From contig CM052356.1 in NCBI GenBank assembly GCA_028551475.1, positions 28,361,884-28,425,883 of the forward strand: a stretch of 64,000 bases of DNA, written 5' to 3'. Each line of letters opens with the position of its first letter. The stretch's first letter is position 1. Made by a program: the position numbers and the translations under genes. Below the pieces are notes generated by a model. The model did no database searches. It worked only from the letters and a program-made list of their open reading frames with translations, and was not told where the DNA came from. Shown piece by piece: positions 50,954 to 63,797 of the stretch. Source of the DNA: Casuarina equisetifolia. Lineage: Eukaryota; Streptophyta; Magnoliopsida; Fagales; Casuarinaceae.

Positions 50954-53900
50954 GCTCCCTCCATCGTTTTGTGCGTTTTGTTTTTTGTTTATGTATGAAC
51001 AGATGCATGACTTGACAGAGTGCAAGTGTAAAGCAGCCCCGTTTCGTGGAAAGTGCACCAATTGTACCAAGACATTCGAAGAAAAAGTCTTTCTGAGCCT
51101 TTATTTAGTGGAAGGATTATACAAAATCTGAAGCTCAAGCTACCAAGATATCAAATCTGCAGTTTAGAGGAATAAGAATGTGACTTTGTTTGTTGATGCA
51201 TGTGAAGTGGACGGTGAAGGGCAAAAGAAGGTTGTTAAATCATGCGTATAAGTGATTTCTTTGCGAGTATTAATGTTTTAAGTGACAATACTTATAATAT
51301 TTTTTATAAATTTAGATAATTAATTATTTTAATAAAAATTTTTTAAAGAGATGTGGACTTAAACCTTTTATATGTTATTATAGTTAATTTTTCTTCTATA
51401 TAATCCAATCAAACCTAACAAAATGGACCATTCTTTCACCAAACTTGAGCTGCAAAAAAATATTAGATAAAGAGTTTAATATTTGATAAGAAAACACTTG
51501 TAATATTTCTTATAAACTTATACAACATTTTTAATAAGATCTTTTAAAAAGTAGTAGCCTTTAGAATAAAAATTACTTCTTTTTATTTTGCAATATCATG
51601 GAAGAATTAAAAAAGAAAGAAAGAGAGGTACCAAAAACACGATGATGAAAATAATTGTCATGACAAACTCCTTTTTTATTTTAAATTTATCTTTTCTCCT
51701 TTTTGTTGAAGAGAATAATGGAATCACCAAAGTCATGAAAACAAAAGCTTGTTGATAGAATGCGTGTGGACCCATATATTGGCAAATTCAATTCTTGAAT
51801 AGCCCATTTCTTGATAGATATTGTATTTATGAATAACATGATGTGGCACTTATTACATAACTTTATTCCAAGTTTAATTTGTTGGCTCATTGTATGAGTC
51901 CATGTAATGTAGACTTATTTTTTAACATAATTCTCTTATTTAATTCTTTTTCTTCTCATTAACATTTACTTAGTAATTTATATATTATTGTTTGATTCTC
52001 TTTGAATAGTGAGCTCCTTCTAACTCTAACATGTTTTATTTTTAATTTTCTTTCAAGAAATACTTGTTTTCTTCTATTTACTTTACTCATAAATGAAAAT
52101 ATAAAATATTTTTAAAAAAGAATGTTTCAATAAAGTCATTCCTTTTTAGAAAGCAAATTTCATTATTATAATTTTCCTTTCCTGATTGGTGCTCACAAGT
52201 GGGCTGTCTTTTTAAAGTATGCACCACATTTTTAGCTAAAGTGAACCAAATATAAAAGAAAAGAAAAGAAAACATAAGCATGAGAGCAACAAGGCTAAGG
52301 AACCGAGATTAGATGAACTATAAGAGAAGAAATGAGAGCCTGTAGCTGTCACTAAAGAGATGAAAATATGCACTAAATTTATTTGTACCAAAAGCAAAAC
52401 GTGAAAAAGGAAACAAGTAACCACTTCCTTTATTTATCGGGAGCAAGTAGAAACCATCAAATATATATATAAAAAAAGACAGGTAAGCTTTGATTCTCCA
52501 TTAAGAAATCTATGCTTTAAGGGAACAAAACACATATTTCTTTGTAGGATTATGCCTTTTTATCTTTTGTTTGTTTTTGCTAGTGCCCGAGTAGTTGGAC
52601 TTTGATTCTTACATTGCAGACAAGATATGTTCTTGATTTCCTTAAAGCTTCTAAGTAGTCTTACTTTAAGTCTCCTGATGCATTATGTTCAAGTTTGACA
52701 GTGATGCTTTTATGCTCCATTATTAGACAGAGATTAGATTTTGCACAGCCGCGAAAAATAATCATGGGTGCGTTGATTCTAATGAAATTGCAAGAGCCAC
52801 ACTGATAATGATAAATGCAGAAGCTTTAATCTCTGATCTCTCTCTTCAATTAACGAGTGGGATTCTCTTTGTCTCGTTTGCTCCAATATTATGTTTCAAA
52901 TTTATTCATTAACTCTAAGAATTGTACTGTAAATGGGTATTTGTATTGAATTTTATCTCATCGTTGGCATCATTAATTTTATATTTTCATAAGATAAAGT
53001 GAGTCTTTCATTCTTCTATCTCTAATGATGGTGTTGAGAAAAGTAGAAGAAGAAGAAGAAAGAATTACACTCTTCCCTACAAAATACTTGAATTTTGAAG
53101 TCACATTCGGTCAAGCAATAAATAGGGATACTCGGGGGAGATCAATTGGAGGAAAGAAGTCAAGCAATGAATTATTTGGAGAAAGCATAGGAAAGCTCAA
53201 CATATTCGAAGGGCCAATTAGTGGGGGTTCTGTGTTGGGAAATACAGTGCTTGAAGTTGATTGGGATACATATCCACAACCACCTCGATGTTGTCAAATC
53301 TCACTGAAGCCGACTTGTAAATGAGACAGCATTTGGATATAGACACCCATCAAAAATGACAAGCCTAAAAGCAAAAGATTGATAATTTCTCAACTTGCAT
53401 GCCCACCAGTCTCTGTCTTAATTATAGTGTGCAAGGGTGGGACTCAAAGCAGGATAGGCCCATCTGATATCATGCAGGAGCCCCACCTTCGGGCTAAGAA
53501 AGATACAAAAGTCCAATCAAGCACATAGCCGATGAGATAAAGCAAGCCCAATTTCATATTCCACGGAACTCTGCTAATGAAAATAGCCCAAGTCTAAGGT
53601 ATTGGCTTCACAACCATTTTCTAGTGTTTTTGTGGATTCAATATTATTTTAGGTAAAGGGGTTTAAGGGTATAGAGTATTGAATTCAAAATTTAAGTCTT
53701 GATCTGTTGATTAAGATAATTTTTGTTCAAAAAAGTAGAAGAAAATATGGGTACTTTTCTCCTTAATATAATAATGGCAAACAAAAACTACCTATGTGAT
53801 AAATAACTTTCTTCATAGATAAACATTTAAATGTACCTTATTAGGGATTCCCAAAGATTCATATGTCCGAGTCCCCTAATACCCACATTATTGTTAAAGA

Positions 53901-54828
53901 GGAGGCGAGGTGAATCGGAAGAACCATACGACTCTTTAGTTGTCTTCCTCCTCGAGATCCCAAGGATTTTCTTTTCTAGGGTTGCAGGCTTTATAAATTA
54001 GGAAGCAGAAAAGAACGCTAATAAGAAAGAGCAACGGGTTACATGTCGGCTGAGGACCACATGTCATGAAGTGAAAGTCACTAATTCGATTTCCTACCTT
54101 CTTTTCTTTGAGCCCACAATCCCTAATCAAAACAAAACATGATAAACGCTTCCCAAGACAACCCTAATATATCATACCATATTGTCTTTGCCATCCATCC
54201 TAGGGTTTGACTGGTCAAAATACCCTTTAATCTCTTTCTCTCTTTCTGTTTCTGTAGGGGACGGTGTTCTAGTCAAAGTCAAAGAAAGCGTCTTAAGGAC
54301 ATCATCATTAGAGGATGACAAAGATTATAGGGTTCGGCGTCGCCATGAACAGATTCGTTTTGGTCTGTGATTAGAGGCGGACGATCACGTGTGCCCGCTG
54401 TCTACGTATTTGAATGTTCTGGTTCACGTAATGCCTCGCGTTCATAGAGTTCATGCAAATAAACCTGGATTCTGGTTTACCCAATGGCTTGCAGTCATGG
54501 AATTCATGCTGTAAACCTGTGGAAATGTATCTGGGTAGGTTTAAAGGTATGGCACAAGATGAAGACACTCCAGTTCATGACTTCAATTAATATTGTTATT
54601 AATAATCATATCATATGAAGAGAACTTGGAGAAGATGTACAAAACATGACTCGGAATTGGGAATCACGTGATGCCATTAAGACAAAACCGCCCGACCAAG
54701 AGATTAAATTAACTCAAAATTTCAACTTCCAGAGAGTTAGAGAAAGGAGGAGAGAAAGAGGGATCATAAGCATTTGAAGGCTGCAGCCGGTTTAGCAAAA
54801 TTAGATTGTAGTAAGAAGTGCATTTTGT

Positions 54829-55941
54829 CTAACACAAAGGAGATCTATGAGGGACGCCCTTTCTTCTACTCATGCTAGTAGCCATGTCTTCGTCGGAAAC
54901 CCTATTAGCCGACCTTGCACACACATAAAGTCCGCTTCTTTTCTTTCGGACGATCTGGGTGCACGCCACACTCATGTTCTCGGACCCTGATGAGCCTGAA
55001 GATGAACTCATTGGCTCATCACAATCCACGATGGTGGAGTTGGGTGTCTCAGTGGTCACCTCGTCATCGCCCATGTCTTGTGGAACTAAGAAGTCAGGAC
55101 TGAGCTGTAAAGTGTTGCATGTCCTCAGATATGGTGAGAGGTCCTTATAGCGCTTCAGCACAAAATCCACCTTCATAATTCAACATCAGAAACAAAATTT
55201 AGATTCGGTTTTGTCACTAGCCAAACAACCTTCTTAAGAGTTTTGATCATAATTGACTTGCTTTCTAATTCATACACTGGATTGCTCTTTTGATAGTTGA
55301 GCATGTAATCATGGAAATTGCCTTTGAGCAATTTAGAATGAAAAGAAACAGTAAGGAAACCCAACTGGCCATAGAAATTACCTTGCATCCCAGAGAGCAA
55401 TGGAGAAAGGGTTCCTGGAGGCTTCTATCACAAGAAGTGCAGTAGTTTCCGGACCCCTTGAATTGCCTGTTTTGAGGTCTCTTCTTAATGAAAACCACTT
55501 TGGCGCTGTTGATCGTATAAGCCTATTGGAGTTTCATCAAAATTAGCAGGCCATATGATGAACTGAACACGAAAGATAACACAAAAGAATAATTCGGCTC
55601 GTTAAATTTGTGCACAAACCTGAACACTAGAACAGTCTATGAGCTTCTGGAGATCTTCGAGTCTGACAACATCATGGTATACATAACGACGAACCTGAAG
55701 AAGCCTATGAAAGCGATGCGACGGCAAACAATGGGGGCAGATACTCGTGCAACAATCCAAGCAGCAAATGTTTTTCTCGTTCTTCTTTGCTGTTTCGTGA
55801 TACGAACAACCAGCAAAGAACTTTTGCGTGTAAAGGGCTTCCAACCATGCAGGCTTCTGAATTCCCTGAACATCAGTACAATAGAAATCAATGATTAAAA
55901 CTACGAGCCGAAAGCATAAGAATCAATGAGAACTTCACTAT

Positions 55942-55987
<46 letters not shown>

Positions 55988-56019
55988 GGAGAGAGAGAGA
56001 GAAAGACAACACACACCAT
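54829..56019 (-). CDS. PLATZ-family zinc-dependent DNA-binding protein
   Basis: Four coding segments in phase: 56017-56019 (ATG only), 55620-55865, 55382-55522 and 54829-55170, giving 243 residues. After M comes GIQKPAWLEALYTQKFFAGC, the standard PLATZ beginning. The Cys/His zinc-binding set follows: CSYHE, ICCLDCCTSICPHC, HRFHRLLQVRRYVYHDVVRL, then CTSCDRSLQEPFLHCSLGCK. The tail has an acidic Ser-rich stretch and a basic segment with KKRSG. Known: PLATZ proteins bind A/T-rich DNA and repress transcription, and some work with RNA polymerase III. The ATG exon is inferred because the second exon has no in-frame ATG upstream of GIQKPAWL. Confidence 0.94.
55944..56005. repeat. (GA)n microsatellite filling intron 1 of the PLATZ gene
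   Basis: A nearly pure GA tract of about 60 bases makes up much of the 151-base intron between the ATG exon and exon 2. On the sense strand it is a CT tract that begins just after the donor. Confidence 0.95.
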
Positions 56020-59000
56020 GATCGCATAAACTCTTCAATGAGAGCAATGGCCTCTTTGAACTATTATCAAAGTGGTGTTATCTACAGAAGAGAAAGAGAG
56101 GGATTGGGGCGTGGAGATAAGGAGTATTTATTGAGGTTCACAAGAGAGAAAAGGGTATAGATTTATTCCTTGAAGAGCTACACAACATTTTGTCAATAGG
56201 GGGCTTGTCATATGAGAGAGAGAAAGATGGCAATAAATAAAGTAAGTAAGATATGAGGGGAACGTGGGTGCTGTTCCCGTGTCTCCCATTGTCTAAAATC
56301 TTCTTTAAACTATTCTTCTCATCTCCTTGGCTGAAGTGCTCTAATGCTAAACTAACTGACCTCTTCTTGAAGGAGCTGCCCAAGCAAGTTAATCCTTTTT
56401 TTTAAGCATTTCGTTCCTTGATTCTCATCTCTTCATTGGTGAAATTGATTAGAGCTAGCCAGTTCATTTGGACTTCGAAATCAACAAAGAAACAACACGG
56501 TGTTGAACTTATTCGTTTGGTAACTTACGAGCCAAAATAGTTCAAAATAAAGAAAAAGGAAAAAAGCCAAGGTGGATCATCCATTGGTTCTTTTATGCAA
56601 GATAACTGCAGCACCGTTGATTGTCTTTGACATGTTTGAGTTGAGGACTCAGCTTCAATTGGACCAAACGTGTGGATGGAATCAAACTACGTTGCCACTT
56701 GCTTGTTTTTGTTTTGTTAAGTGCCACTTGTCTGTGATGAAGTCGACCTGTTTGTCGAGGAAAAAAAAAAACTAAAATTAAAAGGGTCTTTAGTGCTAAA
56801 AGTTCTTTTTTCCTTGGAAAATATTTCTTTCTGCACATCTCTTCTTCTGCTGTACTTTTTCAGAATACTATTCCTAGTATTGATTATTTCCATGACTTCA
56901 AAGTGAAGTAATTAGAGCGCAGAACAAGAGAAGGTGTTTAGAGGATCGAGTACTGGTAATCTGCAATTTCAAGCTTCGGTTGATGCCACTGTCCTCTTGC
57001 TAATTCACACAATCAATTCACTGGCACTAGTTGCTGCAGGAAAATGTTGGAAAGAGTAAGAAACTGCATAGATGGAGGAGCCAATGTTATGGCCCTCACT
57101 TTGCTTCGTTTAGGGACATTATGCAAGAAGCAAATGTTGGAATTCATAAGGATGATTCTTTATCACACTTAAATTTTGTTTTTGGGGCAATTTTTTATCC
57201 CCAACCCAGCTCATACCAAGCCTTGATCAGTTATAATAATCAAATTTTATGTTACGTTCTTTTCCACCGTTTTAACGGCTACCAAATGCAAACAATCTAA
57301 GCGAAGCCATGATGGTCTGCCTGCTGTTTAAGAACACTGTCCAAAAGTATCAAATGCCTTGTATCCAGTCAAAACTGCCAAAACTAGCATCGCCTAACAG
57401 TAACACTATGATAAGAATGCCAAAACAAAGACCATGTACGAGGAAATCCGGATTTAGGGAATCAAACATGGCAACATGCAACCACTCCACTAAGATGAAG
57501 CTGTTGCCTAAACAATAATAACGTCGTTATGGCACAGACATATTCGCGACCGACAAAACCAACTCACCAAGCACTAGTAACGAAAATTAATGAGCTAATT
57601 AATTATGGGTTCTAGTGCTAATCTTGAAGACGACCTCGCTTCTTGAGCCTCTGTGCTCCAAATTTAGAGGTAATTTTGGGGTTTGTAGTGGCCAAGAAAT
57701 TATATTGCATCACTCCCAATATGTCTTCCAGTCTACCCTTCAATAATGCACCTATTCTTCCCACTGTTCATCAATCATGGTGTACCACAGGCAGTCCAAA
57801 ACACAGGGGTTCTGGTTAGTAGTGTTACCAAAACTCAAGGAAGAGTCCCACACTTCTTTAATGCTCTCTGGAAAGATAAGCTCCAGATAGCCTTGAGCTG
57901 TCTAAAGAAAGTTGTCATGTCAGTTAGGTTATAAAAACTTAGTGGAGGAATTTGGGATTCAGTCTGCAGTTGAAATTCCTTGAGGTTTTTGAACCATTAT
58001 TTGTTTAAATTAATGGTACCTAAGTGCGGATCTGGGTGTTTTATATAGGTTCGAAATGTGGAAAGGAACTCTCTCCTTTTTAATTCTTCCCTCCTTTCCT
58101 TAAGGGGATGTTTGTTTCGAAGCATTATGCAGAAAGTATTACCAAAATCCACTCCCCATTGAAGCGTTGAGCCAATGCAACAAAGATAATCTTAAGAGAT
58201 GCTGGTCTTGTCTGATAACCAACAACTAAGAATAAGTTGTGAAGGTTCAGAATTTGATAAAGTTACTTCAATTTGAGCCATTATCTCTATTGTTTGAATG
58301 AAAACATTAAGGTTAGAGGCTTCACTGAAAGGTAATTGAAATGATCTTAACATAACCAAACTGACAACAGCTTTGTAATATGTAGCTTTTTCCATTTAAG
58401 AACTTTGCATTCATAGGTGCAAATTCAGCTCTGGCAATTTACAAATTTGAACATCGTCGGAAGTTGTACCTTTTATCCCTCTTTAGCTATCAAGCACAAT
58501 ATGAATCCTGTCAAAATTACAAACCAAATGTAATAAGAAGTTTGTAAGAGACTAATTTATACCATAACCCCTAGGGTCAACCCCTAAGCTTTTTTGTCTT
58601 ATGTGAATTAGCTCAAGCGATGAACGTGATAGCTACCTCCTGCCTCACGCATGCTGAAAATGAGAGCGATATCTATAAAGTTAAACAGAAAACCTATCGA
58701 ATATGTGTCTTCTTCTGCAAAGACCTACTCTAGGCCAGCAAGTTAGCATTTCAGAAAAATGTCGAAGTTTCTGGTACCCATTTGCAGTACACAATGATTT
58801 ATCAAATGGGAGAGGTAAGTGCACTGCTCAATCAAGGGACTGCAAGATGAAATTATGAGCCATCCAACTTTGTCTGTTTTCTCCTGATAGCTGTCCTTAG
58901 CCCATCTTGAGTCAAAAGAAGTTCGCAATAATGCATAGGTCCTCTCCGGGTTTATCCCACGCCCTTGAATTTAGCAGCTCTCAGCAATGGATCAAAGATA

Positions 59001-59697
59001 AGATTAGGCAGCTACCCACCCAAAGGAGATAAAGAAAAAGAAAGAGAAAAGATCCAACACTTGGGACAAGACAGGGACGCATGTTCTTATAAAAAGTGTT
59101 CCCTTCGAAGGCAAGCTTTGAAAGTAGTTCGAACCCAAAAGTTACGCAGTTGAATCCTAGATTAGTTTCTCAAGATTTCTTCCTTTAAATAAGAAATATT
59201 TCTTTACAGTGACATCTGGCCGCTACGAAAGAACATTACTTGAGCATCACACTACGTACTAGATATTGCTGGGAATAACATATTTGACGCTGGCAGTGTA
59301 GTTCATTCTCTCCTCAAGTTGTCCTGCCTTCTTTTTGACAAGTATGAGTTGCATATTTTTTCTTTTCTCTTTTTTTTTAATAACCTAGCAGCCATCCTAA
59401 AGTACATTTAGGTCGGTTAGAAATGCAATTAGAAAGATTTAAACCTTAAAATACTTGCTTTGTAAGATTTTTCACACGAGATGAGTTGCATATTTTTCCA
59501 TGTATAATACTAAAATGAGCTCCTGAAAGGCAAGCTCAACCTTAATACTCTTTATTTTCTGCTATGATGCTTGGTTAAAACAAACTTGAGTGTTTTAGTG
59601 AGAGTGAAGAAGGCAATTTTTCTGCACTTTAGATCTTCTCCACGACAGATAGGGGAAAAAAAGAAGAACACCAGAATGGTTCTCAGAAAACTGCATC
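56020..59697. other. Intergenic between the PLATZ gene and the TRIM-like array
   Basis: 56020-56400 is the likely PLATZ promoter and leader. From 56400 to 59697 only short frames without family or splice support are seen. Confidence 0.5.
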
Positions 59698-61599
59698 CAA
59701 AGAGTTGAAATGCAGGGCCCAGTTGAGAAAATCAAGAACTTGGTATTCACATGGGCAACCGACACCTTTATAAGGTGCAGAGAAGGAGTCCTTCGCCCCA
59801 GTGTGGGACAATAGTTTCAATACTCCCCCACAGACGAACACCGGATTTGTCCGTGTGAGTCTGACCATAACATATTGGGGGGCCTACCTAGTTTAGAGGG
59901 TCCTGGCTCCGATACCAAGTTGAAATGCAAGGCCCAGTTGAGAAAACCAAGAACTTGGTATTCACATGGGCAACCAGCACCTTTATAAGGTGCAAAGAAG
60001 GAGTCCCTCGTCCCGGTGTGGGACAACAATTTCAATACTCCCCCACAGACGAACACCGGATTTGTTTGTATGAGTCTAACCATAACGTATTGGGGGGCCC
60101 ACCCGATTTAGAGGGTCCTGACTCCGATACCAAGTTAAGGTGTAGAGAAGGAGTCCTTTACCCCGGTGTGGGACAACAGTTTCAATACTCCCCCACAGAC
60201 GAACACCGGATTTGTCCGTGTGAGTCGGACCATAACATATTGGGGGGCCCACCCAGTTTAAAGGGCCTTGGCTCCGATACCAAGTTGAAATGCAGGGCCC
60301 AGTTGAGAAAACCAAGAACTTGATATTCACATGGGCAGCCGGCACCTTTATAAGGTGTAGAGAAGGAGTCTCTCGCCCTGGTGTGGGACAACAGTTTCAA
60401 TACTCCCCCACAGACGAACACCCGGTTAATTTTTGCCAGCGTGTGTCTGGTCCATTGTGGGGTCCATTTGGTTTAGAGGGTCCTGGCTCTGATACCATGA
60501 AGAGTACAGGGCCCAGTTGAAAAACCAAGAACTCGGCAATCGTAAGGAGGCACCAGCACCTTTATAAGACGCAGAACTGGGTTCCCTCGCCTCGATATGG
60601 GACTGCCTTTCGTGCAATTTCAATGATACCAGTAAGTAAACGAGCCCCACAGTTGTCTCTCCAAAACCTATAGGTAGTGATGAGATGAGGTCCGGCACTT
60701 ATAAGGCCATGATTTTCTAGCTTCCTTACCGGTGTGGGATTGATAGTTTTACACTCCCCCTCAGTCCAAGTTCGGTCAACTTTTGCCGGCTGGGACTGGA
60801 CCTCACATGAGTAGGACGAATGGCTCTAATACCAGTAAGCAAACGGGCCCCACAGTTGTCTCACCAAAACCCATAGGCAGTGATGAGATGAGGTCTGGCA
60901 CTTATAAGGCCATGATTTTCTAGCTTCCTTACCGGTGTGGGATTGATAGTTTTACACTCCCCCTCAGTTCAAGTTCGGTAAACTTTTACCGGCTGGGATT
61001 GGACCCCACACGAGTAGGACGAATGGCTCTGATACCAAGTTGAAATGCAAGGCCTAGTTGAGAAAACCAAGAACTTTGTATTCACATGGGCAACCGGCAC
61101 CTTTATAAGGTGCAGAGAAGGAGTCCCTCGCCCCAGTGTGGGACAACAGTTTCAATACTCCCCCACAGACGAACACCCGGTTAATTTTTGTCGGTGTGTG
61201 TCTGGTCCATTGTGGGGTCCATCCGGTTTAGAGGGTCTTGGCTCTGATACCATGAGGAGTACAGGGCCCAATTGAAAAACTGAGAACTCAGCAATCGTAA
61301 GGGGACACCAGCACCTTTATAAGGCACAGAACTGGGTTCCCTCGCCCCGGTATGGGACTGCCTTTCATGCAGTTTCAATACTCCCCCACAGACGAATACC
61401 CGGTTAATTTTTGCCGGTGTGTGTCTAGTCTATTGTGGGGTCCATCCGGTTTAGAGGGTCTTGGCTCTGATACCAAGTTGAAATGCAGGGCCCAGTTGAG
61501 AAAACCAAAAACTTGGTATTCACATGGGCAATCGGCACCTTTATAAGGTGCAGAGAAGGAGTCCCTCGTCTGGTGTGGGGCGACAGTGTCAATACAAAG
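59698..61599 (-). mobile_element. Mosaic tandem array of TRIM-like miniature LTR units with CAAAG target duplication
   Basis: Ten LTR-like blocks at 59703-59822, 59918-60037, 60133-60187, 60283-60402, 60498-60628, 60632-60753, 60835-60956, 61038-61157, 61253-61380 and 61476-61594 alternate with spacers of about 80-95 bp. On the minus strand each LTR is followed by TGGTATCAGAGCC or close forms, complementary to the 3' end of initiator Met-tRNA (primer site). Each spacer ends in a purine run (GTGGGGGAG) next to the following LTR (polypurine tract). Full LTRs are about 120 bp with a TATAAAG box. Three subfamilies occur (AGTTGAAATGCA-, TGA-GAGTACAGG- and GTAAG-AAACG-types). CAAAG flanks both ends (59698-59702, 61595-61599). 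There is no coding capacity, as in TRIM elements; a fossil dependent on other elements, of moderate age. Confidence 0.85.
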
Positions 61600-62477
61600 A
61601 TCCATGATGGAAGTAAACTTTTGGATGATAAGAGCCTCTACATCACCAGAACCGACCAGTAAAAGTTGCTTGATGCATATGTTCGGTTAATCGAAACCCA
61701 TTAACAAAACATCTCTGCAACATTTAGGAAAAGAAAATGGTAAGCAACAAATGAGAGAAAAAGGGTGGCCAACCCCACGTGCCATGAAAAGCATGAAGCT
61801 CACGTGCAAGGGATCCAGAGGGCCAGACTTAAAAATTTTAACGTTAAAGTTCAAAAGTCCTAGAACTAAGGGGTGTCTGACGGAACTGACAAAATATTCT
61901 CTCTAAACTCATTCAAGTTGAAGATGCTGTCTTTTGCTGGGTGGTCAATGGTCAAAGTTCCAGACGTGCACAGACAACGTGGGTTTAGAAGAACAAACAG
62001 AGAGTGAGTCAGCGTGTGAGCCGCACGAGGGGTTCTTTCTCAGAGGCTAAACCCATTTTGCTTTGATTGGAAAAGGGGTTTACTATGACTGTGTACCCTC
62101 ACTTTTAAGGGCAATGTCACGTGGAGAGCCTTTTAGTAATGCAAAACTAAGCGCTTGTCACATGAGCTTATGTCTTAGTTGAAAAAAATAGTCTCTTCCT
62201 AGGGAATGAAAAATAAGAACAAAAATAAAGCCTCACTGGGCTGGTCTTAATCTCATCTATTAATGATCTTAATGATCTTGAAAATTATGGATTAATTGAG
62301 GAGTTCATAAGCATTGGTTCATTTGAAAGTAAACACTATAAAAAACATTTTAGTTTCAAGTTTAACATCAAATGCGTCTGTGCGTAAATGTGATAGTGGT
62401 TTAGGCTTGAAATGAAAACTAGATCACTAAAAGTACTAGAATAAGAGTCCCTTTTGATTCTTCAGCAGAGGGTAATC
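61600..62477. other. Intergenic between the array and the dioxygenase gene
   Basis: No gene seen. The part next to 62478 is the likely 3' untranslated and terminator side of the dioxygenase gene. Confidence 0.6.
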
Positions 62478-63764
62478 TCAGGACCCTTTCTGTTCCCCAT
62501 TCTGAATCCTCAGGACATCGAGGTAGGACTTCCCGTTGAGTTTGCGAGAGAATAATCCCCTAAAGTAATCTGCAACCCCAATTCTTCTAAACAAGGCTGG
62601 TGATTCTGGAGTAAGAAGGCTAGGGGCTGGACCTAGATCTACTTCCATTCTTGGGCTGTGAAACGCGGCCACAGAGAGCCTCTCCTTCTCTGAGTTGACA
62701 GTAGCCCGGTGCTCGATGCTTCTGTATATCCCATTGGTCACAATCTGCCGAAACATGCACGGAAAATAAACAATGAAGGACATTTGACTTAAGAAAATAT
62801 ACGAAGAGAAAAAGGTATATCACCAAGAGATATAAATGGGGTCAAGTTCCGTGATTTACCTCCAAAATGTCACCAATGTTGACGATAAACGCATCAGGGA
62901 GGGGTTTAACAGGAATCCACATCCCGTCTTTCTTTATTTGCAGGCCTTCCATGTCATTCAGTTGGAGGAGGATTGTTAGGCCAACAGCGTCAGAGTGAGA
63001 GTTGAGACCCATGACAAGCTCCGGTTGCGGACATGGAGGGTAGTAGTTTATCCTCATTGCCTGCAACCCACCTTCAAACAGGTTCTTCATGTCACTATTT
63101 TCCATTCTTAGAGCTTCTGCCATTAGTTCAAGGATTTTCATTGCAAGGTTTTGAAGCTCTGCCGAGTAAGATTCTATATTATCTCTGCATGTCAAAATTT
63201 AAAGAGAGTGCAATCAATAATTTGGGGGCCAAATTTTAGGACAGATCAAGCAAGGAAAACAGTAATCGAACCGAAGTACTATTGTTAGAATCAGCTAGTT
63301 ATTTGTCTAGATTTGGTAACTAGAAAATAAAAGGTTTTTCTTGAACTAAAATGTTACTTACCTATTTCTCAGGAGGAAAAATTTACAATTGTTAAGCTGT
63401 TTTGTTTGAGTAAAATTGAGGAGATATTCTATTTCAAACATGGGAATTCACCAAGAAAGTGCTGTATTGTTTTAGAAGTTAAATAAACTAATTTCTGATC
63501 TCTATCGGCCTTGAGCCGATTCTTTCACTGGCTATTCCCTGATACATATTTAGATCGTTTATATCACAGTTTTCTTTTTTTGGAAAATTTATGTGATTTC
63601 CACTCTTACCTTGGAAAAGAAAGAACCTAGAAAATTTCAGTATCATTTCCTTACAGCTAATCAGTCATCGTTACCCCCCCATTGAGGACTGTGGACAAAA
63701 ATGTAACCAACAAGTGACGGGCTGTTACTATGGATTTTCCAGGATGGTCATCTTTTCCATCGTT

Positions 63765-63797
<33 letters not shown>

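Larger units (their letters stand above)
48420..54828. other. Intergenic: membrane-protein promoter, then AT-rich DNA
   Basis: 48420-48560 is the probable leader and promoter of the membrane-protein gene. From there to 54828 I find no gene. Simple repeats are listed separately. The plus frame at 53025-53324 has 99 codons but no family or splice support. 51250-52450 is strongly AT-rich. Confidence 0.5.

Noticed and set aside
53025-53324. 99-codon plus-strand frame
   Set aside because: Low-complexity Glu run at the start and no family or splice support.
59698-61599. CRISPR-like or minisatellite array
   Set aside because: Units contain a tRNA primer site, a purine tract and LTR-like blocks, and the outer ends carry a 5-bp target duplication; this fits LTR units in a plant genome.
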